Assembly: GCF_003704105.1 (NCBI RefSeq)
Contig: NZ_QUOQ01000008.1
Location: 62,001 to 126,000 of the forward strand
Length of the DNA: 64,000 nucleotides
Source: Brevundimonas lutea
GTDB lineage: Bacteria; Pseudomonadota; Alphaproteobacteria; Caulobacterales; Caulobacteraceae
Direction: 5' to 3'
This document shows positions 37,121-46,007 of the stretch, piece after piece; the stretch's first letter is position 1; each line of letters begins with the position of its first letter. The translations under genes and the position numbers were made by a program. The notes beneath the pieces are model-generated. The model was not told the origin of the DNA. It saw only the letters and a program-made list of their open reading frames with translations, and searched no databases.

Positions 37121-38095
37121 CTAGAGGCTCACGGCCCAGTCGGTGGCGCGGATCAGGCTGTCGATGATGCCCGGTTCGGTGGAGGCGTGGCCGGCGTCGC
37201 CGATGACCTCCAGCTTCGCCCCCGGCCAGGCGCGGTGCAGGGCCCACGCCCCAGACATCGGCGTCACCACGTCGAACCGCCCCTGGGCGATCCAGGCCGG
37301 GATATGGCGGATCCTGTCGATCTGGGTCAGCAGCCAGCCGTCGTGCTCGAAGAAGCCGCCGTTGACGAAATAATGGTTTTCGATGCGCGCGAAGGCCACG
37401 GCGAAGGCGGGGTCGGAGAACTTGTCCGGACGGGCGTCGGGGCCGACCACGCTGACGGTTTCGCCTTCCCAGCTGGACCAGGCCACGGCGCAGCGCTCGC
37501 GTTCGGCCTGGTCATCGCCGATCAGGCGTCGGCTGTAGGCGGCCATCAGGTCGCCGCGCTCGGCCTCGGGGATGGGCTCCACGAACCGCTCCCAGGCGTC
37601 GGGGAAGAGGTTCGAGGCCCCCTCCTGGTAGAACCAGTTCAGCTCGTGTTTGGTCAGCAGGAAGATACCGCGCAGCACCAGGGCCATCGCGCGCTCGGGA
37701 TGGGTGACCGCATAGGCCAGCGAGAGCGTCGACCCCCAGCTGCCGCCAAACACCACCCACTTCGTGATGCCCAGGTCCTCGCGCAGCTGTTCAATGTCGC
37801 GGATCAGGTCCCAGGTTGTGTTGTCCTCCAGCGAGGCGTTGGGCCGCGACAATCCGCAGCCGCGCTGGTCGAACATGACGATCCGGTAGCGGGCCGGGTC
37901 GAAATAGCGCCGCATCTGCGGATTGACTGCCCCGCCCGGGCCGCCGTGCAGCACGATGACCGGGGTCCCCTCGGGATTGCCGCTTTCCTCGAAATAGATT
38001 TCGTGGACGCCGCCCGTGGCCATCCAGCCGGAGTTGAACGGCTCGATCTCGGGATAAAGCTCGCGACGCGGCTGATCAGGGGCGGGAAAGGCCAT
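37121..38095 (-). CDS. pip: Proline iminopeptidase
   Basis: A 324-residue alpha/beta hydrolase (peptidase S33) that removes N-terminal proline from peptides. ATG 38095 is chosen since homology begins at LYPEIEPFNSGWM. The oxyanion HGGPGG, DQRGCGLSRPNASLEDNTTWDLI, nucleophile Ser in GGSWGSTLSL, AWSSWEG, and the Asp and His of GRFDVVTP and GDAGHA complete the triad. The length matches the family (about 310-325). It is convergent with the serine gene, with 1 bp between the stops, and is followed upstream on the same strand by the DUF423 gene. Confidence 0.95.
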   Translation of the reverse strand: MAFPAPDQPRRELYPEIEPFNSGWMATGGVHEIYFEESGNPEGTPVIVLHGGPGGAVNPQMRRYFDPARYRIVMFDQRGCGLSRPNASLEDNTTWDLIRDIEQLREDLGITKWVVFGGSWGSTLSLAYAVTHPERAMALVLRGIFLLTKHELNWFYQEGASNLFPDAWERFVEPIPEAERGDLMAAYSRRLIGDDQAERERCAVAWSSWEGETVSVVGPDARPDKFSDPAFAVAFARIENHYFVNGGFFEHDGWLLTQIDRIRHIPAWIAQGRFDVVTPMSGAWALHRAWPGAKLEVIGDAGHASTEPGIIDSLIRATDWAVSL

Positions 38096-38120
38096 CGTTA
38101 GGGTCTCGCTGTGGCCCCGC

Positions 38121-38492
38121 TCAGGTGGGGCGAGCCCGATTGCCCAATGCGCTGACGAGAAGCAACAGCCAGGCCGCAACCATCAGGAGACCGCCGATCG
38201 GGGCGACGGCGCCGAGGGCCGGAAGCGACAGCAGTCCGATGCCGGCCAGCGCGAGGCTGAAGATCAGACCGCCCGTCGCGGCGAGCCAGCCGGCGAGGGT
38301 CAGGAGCCGACCGCCCCAGCGCCCGGTCAGCAGGACGCAGGCCAGGGCCAGCAGGGCGTGAACCATCTGATAGTGTGCGCCGGTGGTCAGCAGGGTCTTG
38401 ATCTGCGGCCCCGCGCCATGCGCCGCAAAGGCGCCCAGCAGCACCGCGACGGCGCCGTTCAGGGCGGCGAAGATCACGAGGGGACGGTTCAC
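38121..38492 (-). CDS. DUF423 small membrane protein
   Basis: A 123-residue protein with four hydrophobic segments. The family start is VIFAALNGAVAVLLGAFAAHG and a conserved HYQMVHALLAL follows; both are typical of DUF423 (YgdD-like). The function is unknown. It lies 8 bp downstream of the TipN-like gene and 26 bp upstream of pip on the same strand, so the three probably share a transcript. Confidence 0.92.
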   Translation of the reverse strand: MNRPLVIFAALNGAVAVLLGAFAAHGAGPQIKTLLTTGAHYQMVHALLALACVLLTGRWGGRLLTLAGWLAATGGLIFSLALAGIGLLSLPALGAVAPIGGLLMVAAWLLLLVSALGNRARPT

Positions 38493-38499
38493 GGCGGAA

Positions 38500-41070
38500 T
38501 TACGCGAGGTCGCCGACAGCGGCGTCGAGCAGCAGCCAGGCGCGACCGGCGTCGGAGGACAGGCGCTGGGTCAGACCGTCGTCGTCCCCCCGACCGGCCA
38601 GGTCGGCCATCTCGGCCCCGGCGGCGCGGACGAAGGTTTCGATATCGGCCTTCAATCCGCCGTCGGCCAGCACCCGGCGTGACACGCTGCGGACGGCGGC
38701 GGGGGCGACGCGGCGGACGATGGCGCGGGCCTGAGCCACATCGCCGGCGCCGAGAGCGGTCGCGGCCTCCTCGACCCGGGCGCGGGGGAGCAGGGCATTG
38801 GGATCGACCCCCATGCGGCGGATGGTCTGGACCACTGCCTGGGCGCGATCGGGATCGAACGGCGAACCGGCGGTCTGTGCCTCCTCCTCAAGCTCCAGCG
38901 GCTGTTCGATGTCGACGCCGCGCCGCGGGCGCAGGGTCAAGGGCTCGTCGTCGGGGATCGCCGGACGCGCGGGCGCCGGCTGCGGATCATCGGCGGGCGA
39001 CAGGCGCAAACGGCCGCGCAGACCGTTGAAGGGGTTGGCCGATGTGGGTCGAGTGGCCTCCGGCGTCGGCGCATCAAGGCCAGCGTCCTCGCTCCGCGCC
39101 GCTTCGCGCAACGGCCGACGAGCGAGCTCGTCACGATCACGCGGCGAGGCCTGCGGGCCGTCACCCGACACCACGCCCATCAACCGAACGGCTTCGGACA
39201 GCATCTCGTAGTTTCGTCGCACCCGATCCTGGAACGCCAACTCCAGCGTCTCGGTGTCCTGGGCCGCGCGGCGGGTTGCATCGGCCACGGCTTCCAGGCC
39301 CTCGGAAACGGTGGCGCGAACCGCGTCGAGCCGGGCGCGGCTCTCGTCCGGCAGGGCGGCGGCGCGGGCGTCGATCTCGCCGGTCAGGCGGTCGACCTCG
39401 CCCAGCACCTCGGACAGCCGTTCGGCGGTGGCCGTCAGTCGCTCGGCGGCGCGCTCCCCGGCCTCATCGACCAGGGCGGCCGTTTCGGCCACGATGCGGC
39501 GGGCGCCCTCGATGCGGGCGTCGGCGGCGCTGTCGGCCTTCTGGGCGGCCTCGAACAGGCTTTCGCCCAGGCGGTCGATGCGGATACGGGCCTGTGTCTG
39601 GGCCTCGTCGGCCAGGGCGCGGCTCTCTTCAGCCGTCGCGTTCATCATCTCGACCGCTCGGCGGGTCTCGTCCAGCAGGGCGTCACGGGTATCAGCGGCC
39701 AGGGCCTCGAACCGGTCCAGAGCCTGTTTGGTGGCCAGGTCGAAGCCGTCCGCCTCCTTCTGGCTGAGTTCCGTCAGGGCCCGGAACTGATCCGTCGCGG
39801 CCTCGATCAGTTCCTTTATCGAGTCACCCGACGCCCTCACCGTGTCGTCGAGGGCCGCGCCGGCGCTGCGGCTGGCCGACAGCTGTTCGATCAGCTGGGC
39901 GCGCTGGCTTTCGACCTGGGCGGAGAAGTCTTCCTGATCGGTGCGCAGCTGGTAGGCGGTGGTGACGAGGGCGGCGCGTTGCTGGCCCAAGCCTTCCTCC
40001 ACCGCATGGATCTGCTCCGCCACGCCGGTGCCGGCCGTCTCCAGGCGGAGGGTCTGGCGGGCGAGGTCGTCGGCGGCCAGGCGCGCGGCCTCCTGGGCCT
40101 CCTGAGCGGCGGCGGCCAGGTCGGCGGCGCGGGCGGCCAGGGCGGCCTCCGATTCGCGCAGCTGTGCGTTGGCTAGGTCAGAGGCGTCGGCGACCATGCG
40201 TGACTGCCGTTCCACCGCCTCCACCACGCCGGTCCCCTGAGCTGACAGGGCCACGCTAGTGGCCTCCAGCTGACCGCGCGCCGCGCCCATGCTCTCGTTG
40301 AGGGAGCGGGCCGTCCTGGCGGCGGCGTCGGCGGCCTCGGACAGCCGACGGCTCTCCTCGGCCAGCGCTTCGCGCAGCGCCGCCAGCTCGGACCGGGCTT
40401 TTTCGGCCGCCACGCCGGCCCGGTCGATGTCGTCACGCAGGGCGGTGACAACCTGCCCGGTCTGGCGCGCGGCCAGAAGCGCCGGCCCGGCGAGGGCGTC
40501 GGCCATGCCGCGCGTGCGTCGCGCCTCGTCATGCAGGCGCGCGCCCTGTCGGACGGAATGGGCGAGGAGCAGGGCCAGACCCGCCGGGGCCAGGGCCACC
40601 AGAGCGAAGACGGCGATGCGCAAGGGGTCCATCGTTCCGCCGGCGCCGATTTCATACGCCAGCCAGGCCGCCAGCCCGCCGATCCACAGGACCAGGGCCA
40701 AGGCCGCGATGAGATAGGCCGGTCCGCGCGTGGCGGGCGCGTCGTCGGCGAGCGTGACGGGCAAGGCGTCACTCACGGTCGCGGGCAGGCCTCCCTCGCT
40801 GGCCATGCGGAACTGGGCCAACTCTTCGGCTTCGCGAGCGGCGCGCTCTCGTTCGGCCGCCTGGGCCTCGGCCGCCACCCGCGCCTCTTCCGCCAAGCGC
40901 CGCCGACGTCGCTCCGACATGGGGCGGTCAGTCGAGGTCTCGGGTGTCGGATCGTCAGGCGCGGGCAGCGGGGAGATCTCTGCGGCGGTGGCCTCGACCC
41001 CAGGCTGACTGGGGTCTGCGACGTCCGGCTCGGGCTCGCTGAGGACCAGGGGCGGACGACGAACGCTCAT
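38500..41070 (-). CDS. tipN: TipN-like polar membrane protein with long coiled coil
   Basis: An 856-residue protein. It has a disordered Pro/Glu-rich N-terminus with an Arg/Glu-rich helix (about residues 52-85), two membrane segments (about 117-139 and 151-172), roughly 480 residues of Ala/Glu/Arg coiled coil, and a basic/Pro C-terminal part with a small helical end (LADGGLKADIETFVRAAGAEMADLA). Size, two N-terminal membrane segments and long coiled coil match Caulobacter TipN. TipN marks the new pole and guides flagellum placement and chromosome segregation. The identity rests on architecture and the likely lineage rather than a specific motif; a generic coiled-coil membrane protein remains possible. 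Confidence 0.7.
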   Translation of the reverse strand: MSVRRPPLVLSEPEPDVADPSQPGVEATAAEISPLPAPDDPTPETSTDRPMSERRRRRLAEEARVAAEAQAAERERAAREAEELAQFRMASEGGLPATVSDALPVTLADDAPATRGPAYLIAALALVLWIGGLAAWLAYEIGAGGTMDPLRIAVFALVALAPAGLALLLAHSVRQGARLHDEARRTRGMADALAGPALLAARQTGQVVTALRDDIDRAGVAAEKARSELAALREALAEESRRLSEAADAAARTARSLNESMGAARGQLEATSVALSAQGTGVVEAVERQSRMVADASDLANAQLRESEAALAARAADLAAAAQEAQEAARLAADDLARQTLRLETAGTGVAEQIHAVEEGLGQQRAALVTTAYQLRTDQEDFSAQVESQRAQLIEQLSASRSAGAALDDTVRASGDSIKELIEAATDQFRALTELSQKEADGFDLATKQALDRFEALAADTRDALLDETRRAVEMMNATAEESRALADEAQTQARIRIDRLGESLFEAAQKADSAADARIEGARRIVAETAALVDEAGERAAERLTATAERLSEVLGEVDRLTGEIDARAAALPDESRARLDAVRATVSEGLEAVADATRRAAQDTETLELAFQDRVRRNYEMLSEAVRLMGVVSGDGPQASPRDRDELARRPLREAARSEDAGLDAPTPEATRPTSANPFNGLRGRLRLSPADDPQPAPARPAIPDDEPLTLRPRRGVDIEQPLELEEEAQTAGSPFDPDRAQAVVQTIRRMGVDPNALLPRARVEEAATALGAGDVAQARAIVRRVAPAAVRSVSRRVLADGGLKADIETFVRAAGAEMADLAGRGDDDGLTQRLSSDAGRAWLLLDAAVGDLA

Positions 41071-41169
41071 TGGGCAACCCGTTACGCGCCGGGTTCTGGA
41101 CTGGGTCCCCCGGCCTGAGCCGCGACCCTAGCGTCTGGGCGCGTCAGGGCAAGGCCGGGAGCCGCGCCG

Positions 41170-41361
41170 TCAACACTCTTTGGGCTGAGAGGCCACAGCG
41201 ATGGCCGCGGCGGGCTGGGCCTTGTCGCCGCAGTCGGTGACGCGCTGGACCTCGCGGCTGTCGGACTGCGGGAGGTTCAAGTCGACGCCGAACTGCGACA
41301 GGGCCGCGGCGGCGATCAACGCCACCAGCCCGATCAACATTTCCAGCAGCGCCTGAAGCAC
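41170..41361 (-). CDS. Small single-span membrane protein
   Basis: A 63-residue protein with one N-terminal membrane segment (LLEMLIGLVALIAAAALSQFG), then a polar part ending KEC. AGGGGAA 5 nt before the GTG at 41361 supports this start over the internal ATG at 41340. Two cysteines follow the membrane segment. I do not recognise the family. It is on the same strand as the TipN-like gene, about 100 bp upstream of it. Being small and without clear relatives, it may not be real. Confidence 0.5.
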   Translation of the reverse strand: MLQALLEMLIGLVALIAAAALSQFGVDLNLPQSDSREVQRVTDCGDKAQPAAAIAVASQPKEC

Positions 41362-41482
41362 CGACGTTCCCCTCTGTCGATTTCACGCATTATGCCGTTA
41401 TCGCCTCGCCACGGCAATCGAAGCGTGATGAAGCTTCGGTAATCCGTGTCATCCTCGGCGACGGTTCGGCGGAGGCCTTTGA

Positions 41483-42964
41483 TTGGAAGACACCCAGGCT
41501 CGCGCGCTCGCCGCCAATGGCTGGCTGCCCGCCGACAGGGTGTGGCGTAAGGCGCGGGCTAACCGCTTTACGCCGCTGATGGAGAACGCCGCCTATTTCG
41601 AGGCGCTGGAAGCGGCGTTGGCCAGGGCCCGGCGGTCGGTGATCGTGCTGGGCTGGCAATTCGATCCGCGCACCCGGCTGGACCCGCACAGTCGGATCGG
41701 CGACCGGCAGGCCGAGATCGGCCATCGGTTGCGGTGGATGATCAAGGAGAACCCCGAGCTGGACGTGCGGCTGCTGATCTGGCGCTCGCCGCTGCTGATC
41801 GCGGCGTCTCAGGGCTTCTTCCCGCAGCGGGCCCAGCGCTGGTTCAAGAAGCGGATCGCCGAGTTCCGGCTGGACACGCCCGGGCCGCTGGGGGCCTGCC
41901 ATCACCAGAAGGTGGTGGTGATCGACGACAAGCTGGCCTTCGTCGGCGGCGGGGACATCTCGGTCGATCGCTGGGACAGCGAGGAGCATCTGGACGGTGA
42001 CCCCCGGCGCTGCCTGCCCTCGGGGCTGATCTGCTCGCCGCGGCACGAGGTGATGGCGATGTTCGACGGACCGGCGGCCCACGCGCTGGGCGACCTGGCC
42101 CGCATCCGCTGGTATCGGGCGACTGGCGAGCGGGTGCGGCTGTCGGACGCCCCGTCCGATCCCTGGCCGGAAGCCATCGCTCCGATGCTCACCGACGTGG
42201 AGGTCGGGGTGGCGCGGACCATGCCCCGGTGGCGGCGACGGCACGGCGCGGACGAGTCGCTGAGGCTGCATTTGGACGGCATCGCCAGGGCCAAGCGGCT
42301 GATATACCTGGAAAACCAGTACGTGACCTCGCCCCGGATCGCCGAGGCGCTGGCCGCGCGGCTGGCCGAGCCCGAAGGGCCGGAGGTGGTGATCGTCACC
42401 ACCCTGAAGGCCCCCAGCTGGTTCGACCAGATGACCATGGACACGGCCCGGGCCGAGGTGCTGCACGCCCTGGAGCAGGCCGACGTCAACAACCGGCTGA
42501 CGGCCTGGGCGCCGGTGACCGAGGAGGGCGGGCGGATCATCGTCCATTCCAAGGTGACCATCATCGACGACCAGCTGCTGAGGATCGGCTCGTCGAACCT
42601 GAACAACCGCTCGTTCGGCTATGACAGCGAGTGCGACGTGGCCGCTGCGCCCGGGCCGGAGGGGGAGGCGACCATCCGGGCCTTCCGCCACCGGCTGATC
42701 GGCCACTTCCTGGGGGTCGACGCCGAGACCTACGCCTCGTGCGAGGCCCTGTCCCACTCGGTCGGAGAGGCCATCGCCACCTATGGGCAGACCCGGATGG
42801 TTCAGCTGGGCATGGAGGGGGCCTCCCGGTTCGAGCGGATGGTGGCGGAGTTCCAACTGGGGGATCCCAACTCCCCGGCCGACGACTTCCGGCCCTGGAA
42901 GCGGCGGCGGCGGATGAAGGCGGCGTCTCAGGCGATCGAGAACTCCATCACCAATGGCAAGTGA
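41483..42964 (+). CDS. Phospholipase D-like protein (cardiolipin synthase type)
   Basis: A 493-residue protein with two HKD motifs: HHQKVVVIDDKLAFVGGGDI (around residue 140) and HSKVTIIDDQLLRIGSSNLNNRS (around residue 355). They form one active site. The start is TTG 41483, supported by GGAGG 8 nt upstream. There is no N-terminal membrane segment, unlike classical cardiolipin synthases, so it may be a soluble phosphatidyltransferase or phospholipase. It overlaps the convergent EEP-nuclease gene by 37 bp at the 3' end. PLD-like and EEP proteins are often neighbours, which suggests a shared lipid or phosphodiester role (inference). Confidence 0.9.
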   Translation: MEDTQARALAANGWLPADRVWRKARANRFTPLMENAAYFEALEAALARARRSVIVLGWQFDPRTRLDPHSRIGDRQAEIGHRLRWMIKENPELDVRLLIWRSPLLIAASQGFFPQRAQRWFKKRIAEFRLDTPGPLGACHHQKVVVIDDKLAFVGGGDISVDRWDSEEHLDGDPRRCLPSGLICSPRHEVMAMFDGPAAHALGDLARIRWYRATGERVRLSDAPSDPWPEAIAPMLTDVEVGVARTMPRWRRRHGADESLRLHLDGIARAKRLIYLENQYVTSPRIAEALAARLAEPEGPEVVIVTTLKAPSWFDQMTMDTARAEVLHALEQADVNNRLTAWAPVTEEGGRIIVHSKVTIIDDQLLRIGSSNLNNRSFGYDSECDVAAAPGPEGEATIRAFRHRLIGHFLGVDAETYASCEALSHSVGEAIATYGQTRMVQLGMEGASRFERMVAEFQLGDPNSPADDFRPWKRRRRMKAASQAIENSITNGK

Positions 42965-43659
42965 TCCGACGCCGCCCGGGCGAGGGGCGACAGGGGGGCG
43001 AAGATCGAGAGGGGGGTGACCTCCCGGCTGACGAAGAAGTGGTCGATGCGGATGGCCGGGAAGGCCGAGGGGAAGGTCTTGACCGAGGGGCGCAGCTTCA
43101 GCAGCCGCTGAGCGTCGGCCAAGCCCTTGGTCAGGGTGGCGTAGGGGCGGGTCAGGGAGGTGCAGTTGAAGTCGCCGGTCAGGATGGTCGGCCCGACGCA
43201 GGCCTTGTCTCCGAGCCACTTGTCGCCGGCCAGGGCCTTGGCCTGGGCCCGCTGCTCGCGAGGGACGAGCCCCAGGTGGGTGTTGATGACCTGAACCTCG
43301 ACGCCGTCGATGTCGATGGCGGCCCACAAGGCGCCGCGCGTCTCCAGGCCCCGGACGCCGCGCAGGGTCGGCAGGGCGCCGGCGCGGACCAGCCGCTCGG
43401 GCCGGTGGGTCAGGATGGCGTCGCCGTACTCTTCGGCCTCGACCTTCATGGCAGGATGGAAATGGACGCTCATCGACAGCCGCGAGGCGATCTCGGCGGC
43501 CTGATCGACGCCGTTCGAGCGGGCCCGCCCGACATCCAGCTCCTGCAGGCAGACGATGTCCGCCTCACACTCGGCGATGACGTCGGCGATGCGCGCGACG
43601 TCGAGACGCCGGTCGGTCCCCAGGCATCGGTGGACGTTGTAGGTGAGGATTCGGGCCAT
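42928..43659 (-). CDS. Endonuclease/exonuclease/phosphatase-family protein
   Basis: A 243-residue metal-dependent phosphodiesterase of the EEP fold. Motifs: LTYNVHRC at the N-terminus, metal-binding CLQELD, VINTHLG, LTGDFNC and the C-terminal SDHLPLVMEF with the catalytic His. There is no signal peptide. The length is normal. The substrate may be nucleic acid or a phospholipid headgroup. It converges with the PLD-like gene, sharing 37 bp. Confidence 0.93.
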   Translation of the reverse strand: MARILTYNVHRCLGTDRRLDVARIADVIAECEADIVCLQELDVGRARSNGVDQAAEIASRLSMSVHFHPAMKVEAEEYGDAILTHRPERLVRAGALPTLRGVRGLETRGALWAAIDIDGVEVQVINTHLGLVPREQRAQAKALAGDKWLGDKACVGPTILTGDFNCTSLTRPYATLTKGLADAQRLLKLRPSVKTFPSAFPAIRIDHFFVSREVTPLSIFAPLSPLARAASDHLPLVMEFSIA

Positions 43660-43709
43660 GGGCTCCGGTTGTCATCGGCCACCCGTCGGGCGGCATTGCG
43701 GCGCGAGTT

Positions 43710-44405
43710 CTACAGTTCGACCAGCCGGTTCGCCAGTTCGTCGGGGTTGTGCGGGGCAGGCGGGAATTCGCGGGCCAGGACCTCGGCGCAGAGTTCGATG
43801 GCGGCGACGAAGCCGTCGCCAGGCGCGCCCGCCTTGAGGCCCCGGACCAGGGCGGCCACGGCGTCGGCCCAGACGTCCTGATCGACCCGGGCGTGAATGC
43901 CCTCGTCGGCGACGATCTCCACCCGGTGGTCGGCCAGGGCCGCGAAGATCAACACGCCGGTGCGATCCTGGGTGGCGTGCAGGCCGTGGGCGAGGAACTG
44001 CTGGACCGCCGCGCGCCGCACCCGCTCGCGACGGACGCCAGGCGGTGTAATCCAGCGGGCCAGCCCGGGGATCAGCCCCAGGCCGTAGACGGCGCCGAAG
44101 ACCAGGGTCTGGACCATGACCATGGCGCCGACCAGGGCGGCGATGCGGGCCTGTTCGGCGGCGAGGTGCTCGGCGCTCCAGCCCGCGCCAAGCCCGTTCA
44201 GCCAGCCGGCCTCGAACCCGGCCAGAACCAGGATCAGCGGCGCAGCCAGGGCGGCGGCGGCAGCCCAGAGCATCACGATGTCGCGGTAGTCGGAGACCCG
44301 GCGGGCGGCGACGCAGAAGATCTCGCCGGAGGTGCGGGTCTCGGCCTCGGCGATGGCGGCGCGCACGCGCTCGTGGTCTGCGGGGGTCAAGACGGTCATG
44401 CTCAT
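43710..44405 (-). CDS. TPM-domain membrane protein
   Basis: A 231-residue protein. The ATG at 44405 shares one base with the preceding stop (TGATG), which decides the start. The N-terminal part ([28 protein letters not shown]) is the start of a TPM domain, interrupted by two membrane segments ([18 protein letters not shown] and [21 protein letters not shown]). The C-terminal part shows the rest: [43 protein letters not shown]. It is the last gene of a LemA-TPM-TPM operon. The function of such trios is not settled; roles in membrane-protein quality control or signalling are suggested. Confidence 0.9.
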   Translation of the reverse strand: MSMTVLTPADHERVRAAIAEAETRTSGEIFCVAARRVSDYRDIVMLWAAAAALAAPLILVLAGFEAGWLNGLGAGWSAEHLAAEQARIAALVGAMVMVQTLVFGAVYGLGLIPGLARWITPPGVRRERVRRAAVQQFLAHGLHATQDRTGVLIFAALADHRVEIVADEGIHARVDQDVWADAVAALVRGLKAGAPGDGFVAAIELCAEVLAREFPPAPHNPDELANRLVEL

Positions 44406-45244
44406 CACCAGCCTCCCGAGGCGCCGCCGCCCCCGAACGATCCGCCTCCGCCGCTGAAGCCGCCGCCCCCGAAGCCGCCCCCGAATCCGCCGCCGCCTCG
44501 ACCGCCGCGCGAGCTGCTGCGCATGGCCTCGCTGGCCGCCCACAGGATGACGGGTCCAAGGCCGTCCCGGCGTCGTCGCCGCTGGCCTGCGGACGACAGC
44601 ACGCCGCCGATGGTGATCAGCACCAGGGCGACAATGACGATCAGGATGACGATCGCGCCCAGGTCGAGCTCGCCCCGATCGCTGTGCATGGCCTCGGCCG
44701 CCGCCGCGGCGCGGGCCTCGGCTTCGGCCCGGTCGAGGGTCAGCTGCCCGGCGATGGCCTCGACCCCCTGGGTGATGCCGCGTTCGAAGCCGCCGTTGCG
44801 AAAGGCGGGCAGGATGTCATTCTCGATGATCTGGGCGCTCATGGCGTCGGTCAGGACGGGTTCGAGCCCGTAGCCGACCTCGATCCGCACCTTGCGCTCT
44901 TCGGGCGCCACGATGAGCAGCACCCCGTTGTCCACGCCCTGGCGGCCGATGCCCCATTCGCGGCCCAGCCGGTAGCCGTAGTCGGCGATGTCGTCGCCCT
45001 CGAGGCTGCGCAGGGTGACCACGACCAGCTGATCGCCGGTCTGCTGCTCCAGAGCCTCCAGACGCTGGGTCAGCTCGGCCTCCTTTGCGGAGGAGAGCAG
45101 ACGGCCCTCATCGACCACTCGGCCGGACAGGGCGGGGAAGGTCGGCTGGGCGGCGGCCGGGGTCGCGACAAGCGCCGCCAGGACCGCGAGCAGCACGAGC
45201 ATAGGCGCGAGGAGGCGCGCCGGATGAAGGGGGGTCGGGGTCAC
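44405..45244 (-). CDS. Secreted TPM-domain protein, YgcG family
   Basis: A 279-residue protein. The GTG at 45244 overlaps the lemA stop (GTGA). A signal peptide ends near TPAAAQ. The TPM domain (about residues 38-165) shows [63 protein letters not shown] and [14 protein letters not shown] membrane segment follows ([19 protein letters not shown]). The C-terminal tail is almost entirely Gly, Phe and Ser (GGGFGGGF type), a common feature of YgcG proteins. Confidence 0.94.
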   Translation of the reverse strand: MTPTPLHPARLLAPMLVLLAVLAALVATPAAAQPTFPALSGRVVDEGRLLSSAKEAELTQRLEALEQQTGDQLVVVTLRSLEGDDIADYGYRLGREWGIGRQGVDNGVLLIVAPEERKVRIEVGYGLEPVLTDAMSAQIIENDILPAFRNGGFERGITQGVEAIAGQLTLDRAEAEARAAAAAEAMHSDRGELDLGAIVILIVIVALVLITIGGVLSSAGQRRRRRDGLGPVILWAASEAMRSSSRGGRGGGGFGGGFGGGGFSGGGGSFGGGGASGGW

Positions 45245-45957
45245 GCGGCGGGCGTGGCCGCGGAGGGCGGATTGGGGATCGGAACCGGCGCCGGTTGGAC
45301 TGGGGGAGGCGAGCCGGGCGCCGCGCCCGGCGGCGTCGGCTGGGACGGGTCGCGGCCGCCGATGTTGAAGGTGACGTCGGGCGCGGCCTGGGCCTCGGCG
45401 GTGGCGGTGAACTCGGGCAGGCGGTCCGAGCCGGAGTGGACGGTGTTGGCCCAGATCACGGTCGGGAAGGTGCGCAGCGAGGTGTTGTAGACGCGCACGG
45501 CCTCATTGTAGTCGCGCCGCGCCACGGCGATCCGGTTCTCGGTGCCCTCAAGCTGGGACTGCAGGGTCAAGAAATTCTGGTTGGACTGGACCTGCGGGTA
45601 CTGCTCGACCACCAGCAGCAGGCGGGACAGCGCCTGGCTGAGCTCTCCCTGAGCAGCCTGATACTGCTGGAAGGCGGCGGGATCGTTCAGGGTTTCAGGC
45701 GTGACATTGACCGAGGTGGCGCGGGCGCGGGCCTCGATCACCTCGGTGAGGATGCCGCGCTCGGAAGCGGCGGCGGCCTCGACCGTGCGGACCAGATTCG
45801 GCACCAGGTCGGCGCGACGCTGATACTGGTTCTGGACATTGGCCCATTCGGCGCGGGCGCGCTCTTCGTTGGTCGGGATGGTGTTGAACCCGCAGCCGCC
45901 CAGCGTGGCGGCGGCGGCGGCCAGGACGACCAGAGGGGCGGGGCGAAGCGAGTTCAT
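45241..45957 (-). CDS. LemA-family lipoprotein
   Basis: A 238-residue protein. ATG 45957 is preceded by GGAGG at good spacing. A lipobox-like LGGC at residue 22 follows a hydrophobic stretch. The LemA helical domain shows FNTIPTNEERARAEWANVQNQYQRRADLVPNLVRTVEAAAASERGILTEVI, SRLLLVVEQYPQVQSNQNFLTLQSQLEGTENRIAVARRDYNEAVRVYNT. A Pro-rich tail follows (PPGAAPGSPPPVQPAP). It is the first gene of the LemA-TPM-TPM operon, coupled to the next by GTGA. Confidence 0.95.
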   Translation of the reverse strand: MNSLRPAPLVVLAAAAATLGGCGFNTIPTNEERARAEWANVQNQYQRRADLVPNLVRTVEAAAASERGILTEVIEARARATSVNVTPETLNDPAAFQQYQAAQGELSQALSRLLLVVEQYPQVQSNQNFLTLQSQLEGTENRIAVARRDYNEAVRVYNTSLRTFPTVIWANTVHSGSDRLPEFTATAEAQAAPDVTFNIGGRDPSQPTPPGAAPGSPPPVQPAPVPIPNPPSAATPAA

Positions 45958-46007
45958 CAGCGAACCTCCACAAGGGTCAACCATCACGACCGGACTCTGT
46001 CGCGCCG

